A stretch of 64,000 bases of DNA from Thecaphora thlaspeos (taxonomy: Eukaryota > Basidiomycota > Ustilaginomycetes > Urocystidales > Glomosporiaceae): positions 124,001 through 188,000 of the forward strand of contig UWYS01000008.1 of NCBI GenBank assembly GCA_900291925.1, read 5' to 3'. Positions 54,469-64,000 of this stretch are shown here, piece by piece. Made by a program: the position numbers and the translations under genes. The notes beneath the pieces are model-generated. The model saw only the letters and a program-made list of their open reading frames with translations, did no database searches and had not been told where the DNA came from. Position 1 is the stretch's first letter; each line of letters opens with the position of its first letter.

Positions 54469-55140
54469 GTATCGCGTTCCGACGGAGAGGCAGGCAAGCC
54501 TGACTGCTCGCTGCTTCTACTGTACAAGATTGGCCCCCAAGCGGGCTGTCGAGGAGGGGCGCTGGCCTGACACCATGCCTGCCTTGCAGAAGCTAGGGGG
54601 AGCGGACTTCTCTCACCAAGATCGAGCCCAAAATCAGTTTGAGTAGCTTGCCTCTCCGCCGAGCTCGAGGCGGGCGTAAGCACACATTGTAGCGTCCGTC
54701 GTCGACGGCACACGAGCTACGCAACATCGAACGAGTGCCTTGCTGTGGTTGGGCGGCCGCCGCCACCGCCGCCACCGTCTAGCCTCCTTTATCCTCCTCT
54801 CCGTTGAGCATCTCGATGCATACAGGCTAGATTTAATCTGACATCGTCGGTGCTTGGGCTAGGAGCGGGCTATCTGAGCTGTCTCAGCCCGTCGTTACGT
54901 GGTGCTGCCAACTGTGTACATATGTACTGTAGCTGCTTGGTCTGTGACCTTGTGCAGGCTGTCAGATCTCCGGTTTGGTTTGCGCTCGCCGAGCGCTGGC
55001 CTCTGTTGTCCCCCTGTGCGTATGTACGCGTGTTTGTGGTTGTTGCGGCGTGCGCCATCCGCCCATTCCCTCGTGTCTTTTTATTATTATTATTTCTATT
55101 TGTATTCCCTTTAAAGTCAAATATAAAAGTATAAAATGAT

Positions 55141-56259
55141 TTTCAACTCGAGGCACCTGAGCCCGCGTCTTTGGCCCTTCTCCCTTGGCGGCGGCCCCTT
55201 TTTCCTCTTTTTGGACGTGCCTAAGTCCCAGCTGGACTGTTGGCGCCCCCTTTTTCCCCCCACCCGCCGCCCACCGCCCACCGCCCACCGCCCCTCTGAG
55301 CAAGGCGGCCGCAGCCAGCGAGCCAGGCAGCTAGCCAGGTCGCCTGTCTGTTTGCCCCTCACCCCTCCTGAGCTCGCTCGCCTCTCGTCTCTCTCCCTTC
55401 GCCCCTCGCCCCTGTGCCCCCTCTCCCCAAGTGTCCAACCAAGTCCACCGCTCCGCAACCCCCTCCGGTTTCTCCCTTACCTACCTTGCGCCCCTCCGTG
55501 TCGTGCTCCCAGCCCCAGCTCCCGTCCCCTGTCCGCCTTTCTCCCCCCCCTCCCCTCCCGCATGCGCTTCGTCCCTTGATCGTCTCCCGTCCCTCTTGAC
55601 CCCACCCGTCCTAGCAGGATCCGGATCCCATTCGCAGCATCTCCATTACGACCACCAGCACGTGCCCCGGCAACCAGCACCATCAGCATCAGCACCGAAC
55701 CCTCCCCCGTCGCAGCCCGTAGCGTCCCCTGACCACCGACCCTCGCGCGACGCAGCCAAGGATCGCCTTCACCCACCTAGTGTCGTCCAACTGCTGCGCC
55801 CCTTCTCCTTGCAACTGTTGCATCTGCTGACGGATAGAGCAGAGTAGCCTGCACCACCGACCGCATCGTCCCCCTCTTAGACGTCATTCTACACCGGCAC
55901 ATATTCGACCTAGAGTATTATCTCAGGCTTTTCATACGAGCGTCAGACCCCACGTCCCTCCCTCATCCGCCCAGCATCGGCCACTCTCCTCCGCGACACC
56001 GACAAAACTGCGATCATCGCATCCCGCCGCAGCATACGCGCTCGGCTTGCATCCGTCTCCCCGGTCGCCTTCCGAGCTCGACGAGTCGTATCTGCGCTAG
56101 CCTTGTGCCCGCTGCGTTCCGTTGTGGTCTGCCAGCGACCGAGACCTTCACGGCGCCGCCGACTGTGCGCACTGACTCGAGCTGCAGCTAACAAAGATCG
56201 TCCTCATTGTCGATCAGGACGGCCAGTCAGCTGTCTTGCGAGTGTCGCAGCTCTAGAAG
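55141..56259 (+). promoter_or_regulatory. Long pyrimidine-rich leader of CDC24
   Basis: From about 55140 to 55600 the plus strand is dominated by C and T, and after a mixed stretch the CDC24 ATG follows at 56260. This suggests a promoter and a long 5' UTR of several hundred bases, possibly with an upstream intron. The exact transcription start is not visible. Confidence 0.4.
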
Positions 56260-59200
56260 ATGGCTGCTTCCACAACACTCGGCTTCCGCACGTCGCGCAA
56301 GCAGTCCGTCTCGTCGGCCGTCCCCATCTTTGACCCAGCCTCCCTGTCCGCCTCGACGATGTCCATTTCGCAGGGCCCCGTCTCTGGTTCTGCCGACGGC
56401 GGCATTGGTGCCAGCTTTATCGGCCCTGGCGGCGCCATGTTGATGTCGGGCGCTCCGGCAGCCGCCAACACGATTGCCAACAAGCAGGCCATCGCGGGAT
56501 CGAGCCTGTACCAGGCCTGTCTGACGCTGCGCGACCGTCTGTACTGCGTCCAGGACTTTGGTGAAACCTACCTCGACGACCTTTCGTCGGCAACGTCGTT
56601 CACCTTGCCGGGCGGCAACGGCATCAACGGGCCACTGTCGCCCGCCACGGTATCGCCGCGACCCGACGACTCTGGCTCGGATTTCAAGGCTCGAACCCTG
56701 AGCGATCCCGTCTCGCAGCTGTGGCAATGCTTCCGGCTAGGGGCTCCGCTTTGTGCCCTCTTCAACGCGCTGAGCCCCGAGACCGAGCTCCCGCTCAACC
56801 CGGACGCCAACCGAAGCAACGCCAACGCCTGCAAGGCCCAGGTAATGAAGTTCATCATCGCGCTCAAGCAGAACCTTGGATGGGACCCCGACGAGATCTT
56901 CACTGTCACGCAGCTGTACCAGAACGACACCAACGGCTTCGTTAAGGTTGTCCGCACCATCAACCGCCTTCTTGACGTCTTCGAGGAACGTGGGCTGCTG
57001 ACCGAGAACACGCGAAAGGCCGAGCAGGACGATCTTGAGACGCCTTCCGACGACCGGGCCAAGGTCGTGCGAGAGCTGTTGACGACGGAGAGGAAGTACG
57101 TCCAGGATCTCGAGGTCCTTCAGGTGAGTGCAAATTCCGCGCTATGCTCTGTCCTGGTGGGTGGTCTGATGATGTACGTGCAGACGTTTTGACCGATTCG
57201 CCTCTGCGTCAACCGATATGGCCCCCTTACTCGAATGCCGCATCAGAGCTACGCGCGTGTGCTTGCGCAGAACGATATCCTTCCGCCCGACACGTTGCAT
57301 CACCTCTTCGGAAACCTTAACAAGCTCGTAGACGTGCAGAGGCGCTTCCTGATTTGCGTTGAGGAAAACGTCCGCCGGCCCGCAGACGAGCAGCACTTTG
57401 GCCACGTTTTCAAGACGATGGAGGAGGACTTCACGGTCTATGAACCCTTCTGCGCCAACTACGCCAACGCCCTCGAGCTGATCACTGCCGAGGCGTCTAA
57501 CCTGGTCCGTCTCAAAAACATGCCTTCGGCCGAAGGTTGCTACCTTGATCCGGCGTACGAGTTGCCAACCTTCATGATCAAACCTGTCCAGCGCATCTGC
57601 AAGTACCCGCTACTCCTGGACCAGCTGCTCAAGAAGACACCCAAGGACGCTCCAAGGTATGAAGAGCTGGAGGAAGGTCTCCAGGTCATCCGACGCATCA
57701 CCGACAACGTCAACGAGACCAGCCGCCTGCAGGAAAACGGCCAGCTGGTCAAGGAGCTGGAGTGGCGGGTCGAAGACTGGAAGGGTCACAACATCAAGAC
57801 GTTCGGCCAGCTGCTGCTCTCGGACACATTCATGGTGGCCAAGAGCGACACGGAGCGAGAGTATCAAGTCTATCTCTTTGAGAAGATCCTACTATGCTGC
57901 AAAGAGGTGGCGCCGAACAACGGCAAGAAGAATGGCAAGAACGCGTCGCTCCTCAACAAGAAGGGCGCCCCACCGACGTCTGCAAAGGACAGGAGGATCA
58001 AGAACATGCTCCAGCTCAAGGGGCGGATCTTTATCAACAACGTCACCGGTGCCTTTGTCAACAGCAAGATGAGTCACCTGCTCGGAGCCCCGGCCGGACA
58101 GTACGCGCTCCAGGTCTGGTGGCGCGGCGACGTCGACCAAGAGTCGTTCGCGCTCAAGTGCCGGAATGAAGAGCACCTCAAGCAGTGGCAGGCGGCCATC
58201 AACAAGCTGATCGATGACGTCAACCTTAGGCGCCAGCAGGCCGCCGCCCACTACACGCAGACCGGCGTCCCGCCGGGCTCTGTCAATCTCGCCGGTGCAG
58301 GCGCAAATGGCCGACGGATGACCGCCACGTCGAGTCACTTCCCTCAAACGCCGCTCTCCGAAGTCCCACCCCTGAATCCGTTTGGCAACTCTCTCTCGCT
58401 CTCGCGCACCGAGTCGCAGGCCAGCAGCTGTCGGCACGACGACGACGCCAGCGAGACCAACAGCTACTACGACAGCCAGAGCGGTCGTGCGACCCCTTCC
58501 AACGGTGCCGGCAGATTCTCGCAGCCGGCCGAGCAGAGGGAGCGGCAGCTGTCGCTCACGCAGGAGTCGCGGCCTCGCGCCCGGACAGAGGACCAGGACT
58601 CGTCTTTGATGACACACTGGCGCTCTCACTCCCCCGCGATGCCGCCGCTGATGCCTCGCGGCCTGTCGTGCAGCACAGGCACCGACCACCAGCAGTTGCG
58701 AAAGGCCTCGAGCAGCAGGCAGCTCCGCCAACCCGGCTTTATGGGTCTCCAGCCGACCAGCTCGCGATCCTCGTCGCGCGCAGGCGGCGTCGACGGTGGC
58801 GCTGTAGAGTATCTCGACGGACCCTTTGAGCAGTACGACTACCGGGTCCACGGCAACGGAGTCTTCCCGGCGCGGCCTAGGGGAGACTCGGTCGCGTCCA
58901 ACATGTCGAGGACGACGTCCGAGAGCACCGCACACACGCGGTCCCGATCCGCCAGTAATCCGCACGTCTACCCGCTCCCACCGCACCTGCAGGGTCCGGT
59001 TCCGCCGATGCCCAAGGGGCCGCTGCTGTCCAGCCTCGCCGAACCGCTGAAGGCGAACCACAGCGCCACCGCCCTCAACGGCAATGGCAACGGCGATAAA
59101 CGCTTCAGCTCTTCGAGCATCTCGACGACCGACTCGGCCCAGTCGGGTCAGTCGCGGCCTCCGTCATCGACCGCTGCGAGCTCGCCGATCAACCTCAGTG

Positions 59201-59580
59201 GATGCTCGAGCGCCTCGGGCTTCCGCGCCGGCAACGGTAGCGCGCTCCACCTCGGCGGTTCGGCCGTTTCGAGCGCGGCCCTGCCTCCGATCCCGACCAC
59301 GCCGACGTCGTCGAGCGCCGTGAAGCTCTTGGTCCACTGTGGCGAGGACCGCTTCGTCGTCGTCGTCCTCTCAACGATCTCCTTTTCGAGCCTGCTAGAC
59401 AAGGTGACCAAGAAGGTCCGGGTTTGCAGCGGCCGCAAGTCGCTCATCGACAATGGCCTGCGCATCCGATATATCGACGAGGATGGCGATCAGGTCATGA
59501 TGAACGACGACGACGACCTGCAGATGGCCTTCGAGAGCGCCAAGGCCACTGGGTCCGAGGTGCAGCTCGTAATTGCCTGA
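56260..59580 (+). CDS. CDC24: Rho-GEF Cdc24
   Basis: Two exons, 56260-57123 and 57247-59580, give 1065 aa. Domains are in the Cdc24 order: a calponin-homology-like region (about 140-250, SDPVSQLWQCFRLGAPLCAL onward), a DH domain starting RAKVVRELLTTERKYVQDL (about 266) and crossing the intron into SYARVLAQNDILPP, with FMIKPVQRICKYPLLLDQLL as its core helix. A PH domain follows (about 468-605), then a 370-residue Ser-rich linker, and a C-terminal PB1 domain (about 979-1065) with the acidic DEDGDQVMMNDDDDLQMAF loop. Cdc24 loads GTP onto Cdc42 and, through PB1, binds the Bem1 scaffold; it sets polarity for budding, hyphal growth and mating. In smuts this bears on filament formation. The ATG at 56260 follows an in-frame stop. 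Confidence 0.96.
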
Positions 59581-60458
59581 GCTCAGCTCAGCTCGACGTC
59601 GAGCGACCGCGTCTTGGCTCTGCGACAGATACCCGCGCGGGGGGGGGGAGTCGAACGCCTTAGCTTGAAGAAAGGCACAGGCATTCAGGCCGACCTCGAA
59701 GCATCCCCAGGATACCCTCAGGGTCGGGCCGCCGCCAGCTCCGGCACAACAGCCATACGTACATCGGACCCTAGCGTCGTTCCCGGGCCATCATTGGCGA
59801 CCAGAGAACGACAGACACTTCGCATTGGAAGTAATGTCAGGCTCCCCAACACAGCATCGCACCCACAGCAGCCCTGCACGCACGCTCTCGTCCTCCCGTC
59901 CTCCACCACACCATCGTACAAGATACTTCCTCGCCCGACAGGTTCCCTCGGGACATCACTCTGCAGCATCCCTTTGTTTCCTTTCCCGACTTTTCTCCGC
60001 TTTCGCACGCATGCAAGCATTCCAGCCCGTCCCTCCGCCCGCAAGCAACGCTGCTGGGACGGAAAGATAACTTTGTCCCTCTCGGCTCCTATCCGACCAC
60101 TTCCGCGCTCTCGCATCTAGATCGATCTCTGGATGAATGCGCCTGCCCTGAGCCCATTCGTCAGGAGACCTAGGAGATGTCTTTCCTCCATCATTGGCGT
60201 ACATGTTCTCCGGGACCTTGCAGCGCATAATTATCGCAGATTGTCGCCATCGGCGACGCCCTCGCTTTTACCGTTCGAACTTATGGCCTTCTAGATCGCT
60301 TCCTTTCTTGGTGTATTTGTACATTTGGGCACCCGCTGGTCTTTCTTCCCTACGCCTTGCAGTTGTCGTCACTCGAAACCTCAATGCAAAGTGAGAAGAA
60401 GGGCTCACATCTCGGTTCGGCGCTCGACTCCAGAAGGTGCAAATACGCCGCGCTGCGG
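59581..60458. other. Convergent intergenic region
   Basis: About 880 bp holding the CDC24 3' UTR and the downstream region of the CPD1 gene. A G10 run lies at 59639-59648, followed by AGTCGAAC; it looks a little like a tRNA T-arm on the minus strand but no cloverleaf forms. Confidence 0.5.
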
Positions 60459-61320
60459 TCAAGGGGAGAGTGGGATACGACCGAGGCGCTTCCACTGGTT
60501 CGGCGGACCGTTGCAATCGTACAGGTCGATGGAGACAAACTCGATCTCGGAGAGACCGGCGAAGGCGATGCCGTCGCGGTCGGCGGCGTGGGTTCGGGTG
60601 AAGGTGCCCTTATCCTCCATGACCTTGATCTGTCGCTTGGCTTCGTCTGCGTTGATGCTCGAGTAGAGGAGGGAGATGTGCGGAAAGAAGGGCGCCTGGG
60701 AGGCGAGGTCGAACGCTGTACGTATGTGTGCGTTGAGACTAAGTAGCGAAGATTGCTTGTGTAGGGCGATGAGGATGCACTGCGGAGGTGGAATGGAGGA
60801 GTGAGTCGTCAAAGACGGGCTGGCCAGCTTACGTGTGTAACAGTAGTTCGGACGGCGGGGGAGGAAGAATCATTCGGGAGGATCTTACCTGGAAGTAGAA
60901 GCCCCCGGTAGTGACATCCTGCAGCTGACACGTCAAGCTCGCCTCGTTGCCGTCGTTGCGCCAGGCCTCGACGGCACCCTTTGCGGTATTGATGATCGAT
61001 TCCGTGTCCCTCTCCTTCTGTCCATCCTGTCCTGGTTGGATACCAGCGAGCAGGGTAGCGTGCGATTCAAACTCGGGAGCCTCGGGGTTCGAGCTTCGAA
61101 GCGCCTCCATCTCGCGCTTCAGGACGGCGCGCGGAGAGGGCGAAGGGATGAGCCAGAATGCGAGACCTGCAAAGGTGCCCATGGGAAGGACATTGGCGTA
61201 TGGATCAGCTTCAAGGAGAGCGCGATGACGGGGCGGGCAGTGACTGGCATTAGACGGGCGACGGAGCGAGGGCACAGGAACGTTTGGGGGAGATGGCGTA
61301 GAACGAAGACGCTCACCCAT
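60459..61320 (-). CDS. CPD1: 2',3'-cyclic-nucleotide 3'-phosphodiesterase, Cpd1 type
   Basis: My preferred model has three exons on the minus strand: 61320-61317 (ATGG only), 61166-60889 and 60779-60459, giving 200 aa starting MGLAFWLIPSP. The donor GTGAGC directly after ATGG and the acceptor TTTGCAG are both strong. The alternative is an unspliced start at 61182 (MGTFAGLAFWLIP). Two catalytic HxT/S motifs are present: ESHATLLAG and FPHISLLY, the mark of the 2H phosphoesterase superfamily. The rest (GGFYFQ across the last intron, GIAFAGLSEIEFVSIDLYDC) fits the CPDase family. The enzyme opens ADP-ribose 1'',2''-cyclic phosphate, made during tRNA splicing, and other 2',3'-cyclic phosphates. It is divergent from eEF1B-gamma with about 530 bp between. 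Confidence 0.82.
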
Positions 61321-61853
61321 CGCGTGATTGCTGAGCTCGTGGGCAAGCGCTGGTGGTGAGGGAGGAGCGGCGTACGATGGACACGCTGGCTCGAGGGAGG
61401 GTGGCGCGAGCTTCGCAAGTGGCGAGTGGAGGGCCAGGCCGCTCGAATCAGCGGATCCGAAAAAGGAGGTCCCGCCCCCGGCGGGGCACGGTGCTCGAAA
61501 AAGAAAGGACGGCGTTCAGCCCGCCAGCGCAGAGAAGGTGCCGGAAAAGAAACCACGCAACGCGCGTGGACGGCAGCAGGGAGAAAATCTTTTTTCCTTT
61601 TCTTTTTCTGTTGGCCCCGCCCCTGCGGTTCGCTGGGGCTGCGGCGCGTTGGTCGCCACCAGAGAAGAGGAAGAGCAACGAACTCGAGGCAGTCAAGCCC
61701 CGCCACCAAGGGAAAAGCAGCCAGCGGGACGGCGGCGAGAGGCGCAAAGGGACAGAACAAACCGTCGCCCCTTCCTTTCCTTCTCCCACCAGCCCTTCCC
61801 TCATACCCCGGTCACAGCCTTTTCCACCCCTCCCACACTCACACATACACAAC
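61321..61853. promoter_or_regulatory. Divergent upstream region of CPD1 and eEF1B-gamma
   Basis: About 530 bp. The last 100 bp before 61854 are pyrimidine-rich with TTTTCC and CCCTCCC blocks, as expected for a strongly expressed translation gene. A T-rich stretch lies at 61588-61610. Confidence 0.45.
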
Positions 61854-63532
61854 ATGGCCCCCATCGGACAGATCTACGGCTTCGCCGGCCACGGCAAGGT
61901 CCTCCGTTCGCTCGCCGCCGCCAAGTACAACGGCGTCGACCTCGAGATGGTCGAGATCATTCCCATGAAGGGAGACACTCAGAAGCCCGAGTTTCTCGCC
62001 GAGTTCCCCATGGGCAAGATCCCCGCCTTCAAGAGCGTCGACGGCTTCAAGCTGGTCGAGAGCCGTGCCATCGCACGTTACAGTGAGTAGCGGCAGCAGA
62101 AACCTTGGCCCGCCCGCGCTATATCCTTTGTCGACCGTTGGCTTCGAGGTGATGGTCAGGCACGCGCAATGATTGTAGAAGCACACCGATAAAGATCGGC
62201 TCGCCGCCACCGCTCAGCACCGGTTGTGTCCCCTTTCGCCAACAAGGGTGTCGGATTCATATGATGAGATTCATTTTTACAGTTATCCCTGTCTTAAAGA
62301 ATACGTGTCGAGGCTACATCCAAGCATAATGCTCTGAAACGAATCCGCGCACCCCGGTTACTTTGTTGCCGAGGGGCGCACAGGCGAGGTGGAAGGGACG
62401 AACACAGGGTCGTCTTGACTTGTTCTAATGCCCTGATTTGAGTCACCGCATGCTAACCCCGGTCATGTCTTCTTGATCTCTTCCTCCACCTTGCGTGCCT
62501 GCTCGCGACGCCACTCTAGTCGCCGGCCTCTCGGACAACGCCAAGCTCCTCGGTACTGACGCCAAGTCCGCCGCCGAGGTCGAGCAGTGGATCGACTTCG
62601 GAGACGAGGAGATCTGGAACAACTTTGTCTCGATCCTCCTGCTCACCAGGAACATCCTGCCCTACAACAAGGCCCACGAGACCAAGGCGTGGGACAACCT
62701 CCACCGCTGCGCCAAGGTCCTCGAGGCTGCGCTCAAGAAGAAGACGTTCCTCGTCGGCCACCGCGTCACCCTTGCCGACCTGACCGTTGCCAGCGACCTC
62801 AAGTCGCTCTTCACTGCGGTCGCCGGCGAGGAGTTCCGCTCGCAGTACCCCAACATCGTCCGCTACTACAACACCGTCGCCGGCCAGCCCACCATTTGCG
62901 ACCTCTTCAAGGGCGACCTGCTCAAGGAGAACGCCAAGTTTGTCGCGCCCAAGAAGGAGGAGAAGCCCAAGGCCGCGCCCGCCCCCAAGGAGGCCGCCAA
63001 GCCCAAGGCCGCCGAGCATGACGAGGACGACGAGCCCAAGGCCGCCCCGCCGCCTAAGAACCCGCTGGACAGCCTGCCCAAGTCGTCGTTCATCCTGGAC
63101 GAGTGGAAGCGCACCTACTCGAACGAGGACACGCGCCCCAAGGCGCTCCCCTGGTTCTTTGAGAACTTCGACTACGGGGGCTACTCGGTCGTCAAGCTCG
63201 ACTACAAGTACAATGACGAGCTCACGCTCCTCTTCATGTCGTCGAACCTCGTCTCGGGTCTGCACACCCGCCTCGAGTTGAACCGCAAGTACATCATGGG
63301 CACCATGGGCGTCTTTGGCGAGAACAGCAACAACGCCATCTCGGGCGTCTACGTCGTTCGCGGCAAGAACCCCGCCGAGGTCCTCTCATGCGCCCCCGAC
63401 ATCGAGAGCTACAACATCACCGAGCTCGACCTCAAGAAGGACGACGATAAGAAGCTCTTTGAAGACTACATGGCCTGGGAGGCCACCCTCCCCGACGGCA
63501 AGAAGTGGGCCGATGGAAAGGTCATGAAGTAA
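61854..63532 (+). CDS. TEF4: Translation elongation factor eEF1B gamma subunit, hosting a snoRNA
   Basis: Two exons, 61854-62082 and 62520-63532, give 413 aa, the normal length. Residues 1-85 are the GST-like N-terminal domain (IYGFAGHGKVLRSLAAAKYN, FPMGKIPAF, ESRAIARY), about 90-215 the GST-C helices (FLVGHRVTLADLTVASDL), then a Lys/Ala/Pro linker (about 220-265) and the eEF1G C-terminal domain from NPLDSLPKSSFILDEWKR to the end. The subunit holds together the eEF1B complex that recharges eEF1A with GTP. The join RY-IAGLSDNAKLLG is exact. The 437-nt intron is by far the longest placed in this window and carries a box C/D snoRNA. Confidence 0.96.
62252..62347 (+). ncRNA. snR38: Intronic box C/D snoRNA, snR38-like
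   Basis: Inside the eEF1B-gamma intron lie a C box ATGATGA (62261-62267) and a D box CTGA (62334-62337), flanked by a perfect 7-bp terminal stem, CGGATTC (62252-62258) with GAATCCG (62341-62347). Between them CAGTTATCCCTGT (62280-62292) is antisense to the ACAGGGATAACTG stretch of the 25S peptidyl-transferase centre, followed by a D'-like CTTA (62293-62296) and a C'-like GTGTCGA (62305-62311). Counting five bases upstream of D' pairs with the middle G of GGG, which corresponds to yeast 25S G2815. In S. cerevisiae snR38 guides that methylation and lies in the TEF4 intron, the same host gene. The mature ends should lie a few bases inside the stem. Confidence 0.88.
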
Positions 63533-63851
63533 AAAGAGGGTTCCTCTCTTGGGCCCCTCTGTTTGCCCCTCTCTTCTCCGTGTCACCCCGCTTTGCATCA
63601 CGTCGCTGTCCCTGTGTCTCATTGTTTTTGTTTTTTTTAGGGCGTAGCTTTGTTGTGGGAACGGCGAAATGGGAAGAACGGTACCGGGCTTGTCCTGGTT
63701 GATCTCGCATACCACGTCCCTCTCTCGTTTGTGTCCGATTGACGTCCTTCCGCCGATTTGCGAGGCAGATACGATGCGAATGTGTTATTGAATTGCAAGA
63801 CGTGGCAGCGATGAAGACGAGGTCAAGCAAGATTAGATCAGGTCAGTCAGG
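63533..63851. other. Convergent intergenic region
   Basis: 3' UTR of eEF1B-gamma, with a T-rich stretch at 63623-63639, meeting the end of the minus-strand gene at the right border. No gene is seen. Confidence 0.5.
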
Positions 63852-64000
63852 TCATGTCATGGCTAGCTTGCTGTAGCTAGGCGGCGCCAACCTCTGCCGA
63901 ACGACCTTGTACGCGTAGAGCGGCAGGCTAGAGACGGCGACGATGACGGCCGTCTTCCAGAAGAAGCGGCTTGTCAGGACGAAGTTGAGGTCTGACGCGG
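63852..64000 (-). CDS. NEO1: C-terminal end of a P4-type flippase, Neo1/ATP9-like (partial)
   Basis: The minus strand is open from the window edge to a TGA at 63852-63854. The 48 codons encode FVLTSRFFWKTAVIVAV, SSLPLYAYKVVRQRL and APPSYSKLAMT: a hydrophobic last helix, a basic stretch and a PPSYSKL tail. That tail strongly resembles the C-terminus of Neo1/ATP9A-type aminophospholipid flippases, which work in the Golgi and endosomes without a Cdc50 partner. Only the tail is in view, so the catalytic DKTGT region cannot be checked. Continuation to the right would settle it. Confidence 0.6.
   Translation of the reverse strand, partial: ASDLNFVLTSRFFWKTAVIVAVSSLPLYAYKVVRQRLAPPSYSKLAMT

Larger units (their letters stand above)
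51035..55140. other. Gene-poor repeat field
   Basis: About 4 kb with no credible protein gene on either strand. It differs from the rest of the window in texture: dispersed CTCGCGCGAG palindromes (51201-52184), a degenerate tandem array (about 51570-51975), and GTACAGTAC palindromes at 53215 and 54447. Frames seen here are short, overlapping and without domains. It could be a remnant of unrecognised transposable elements or a non-coding RNA locus; I see no direct evidence for either. Confidence 0.5.

Noticed and set aside
57892..59061. A 389-codon minus-strand frame antisense to CDC24
   Set aside because: Arg/Val/Gly-rich antisense shadow of the PH and linker region; no domain.
59630..59670. 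Possible tRNA T-arm on the minus strand (TTCGACT next to a C run)
   Set aside because: The flanking bases do not pair as a T-stem and no acceptor, D or anticodon arm can be built.
1..64000. A secondary-metabolite, effector or defence gene cluster
   Set aside because: The neighbouring genes are unrelated housekeeping functions; no polyketide, peptide or terpene synthase, no run of small secreted proteins, and no CRISPR-like array was found.

Overview
The window is GC-rich, CpG-dense nuclear DNA from a fungus, most likely a basidiomycete of the smut lineage (Ustilaginomycotina). I infer this from dense genes on both strands, introns that are mostly 85-211 nt with GTRAGT donors and YAG acceptors, and fungal proteins throughout (a smut-type hexose transporter, Leu5, Pcm1, Kin28, Cdc24, Gyp1, Isd11). 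The species cannot be named from the sequence alone.

Layout. Positions 1-386 are a CpG-free patch that looks like the decayed edge of a transposable element, followed by about 4.8 kb without a convincing gene. From 5191 to 51034 there are 21 genes: hexose transporter, chitin-deacetylase-like protein, FBXO9-type F-box protein, mitochondrial CoA carrier (Leu5), phosphoacetylglucosamine mutase (Pcm1), CDK7/Kin28 kinase, a carboxymuconolactone-decarboxylase-like gene with a frame break, EMC5, an amino-acid/choline-type permease, a two-hotdog acyl-CoA thioesterase, a broken alpha/beta hydrolase, a BAR-domain protein, an orphan sulfite-oxidase C-terminal domain, a TAF3-like histone-fold protein, nuclear poly(A)-binding protein Pab2, Isd11, a GH26-like glycosidase, palmitoyl-protein thioesterase, Gyp1, a histidine-phosphatase protein and a Vps51-like protein. 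From 51035 to 56259 lies a second gene-poor stretch with a degenerate 47-48 bp tandem array and a dispersed CTCGCGCGAG palindrome. The right end holds Cdc24, a 2',3'-cyclic phosphodiesterase, eEF1B-gamma with an intronic box C/D snoRNA, and the last codons of a Neo1/ATP9-type flippase running off the window.

The genes are mostly housekeeping and do not form a cluster. Loose themes are cell wall and sugar handling (hexose transporter, Pcm1 for UDP-GlcNAc, chitin deacetylase, GH26-like enzyme), transcription and RNA (Kin28, TAF3-like, Pab2, snoRNA), trafficking and polarity (Gyp1, Vps51, BAR protein, EMC5, Cdc24, Neo1) and mitochondria (Leu5, Isd11). Many neighbours are divergent pairs sharing 280-760 bp of upstream DNA.

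I found no obviously new multi-gene system. The strongest single observation is the snoRNA in the eEF1B-gamma intron. It has C and D boxes, a 7-bp terminal stem and a 13-nt antisense element predicted to methylate the same 25S position as yeast snR38, which sits in the intron of the same gene in Saccharomyces cerevisiae. Other points worth checking are the orphan sulfite-oxidase domain, two broken genes, a likely 4-nt first coding exon, the 51.5-52 kb repeat field and recurrent GTACAGTAC hairpins. All exon joins were placed by eye from splice consensus and protein continuity.
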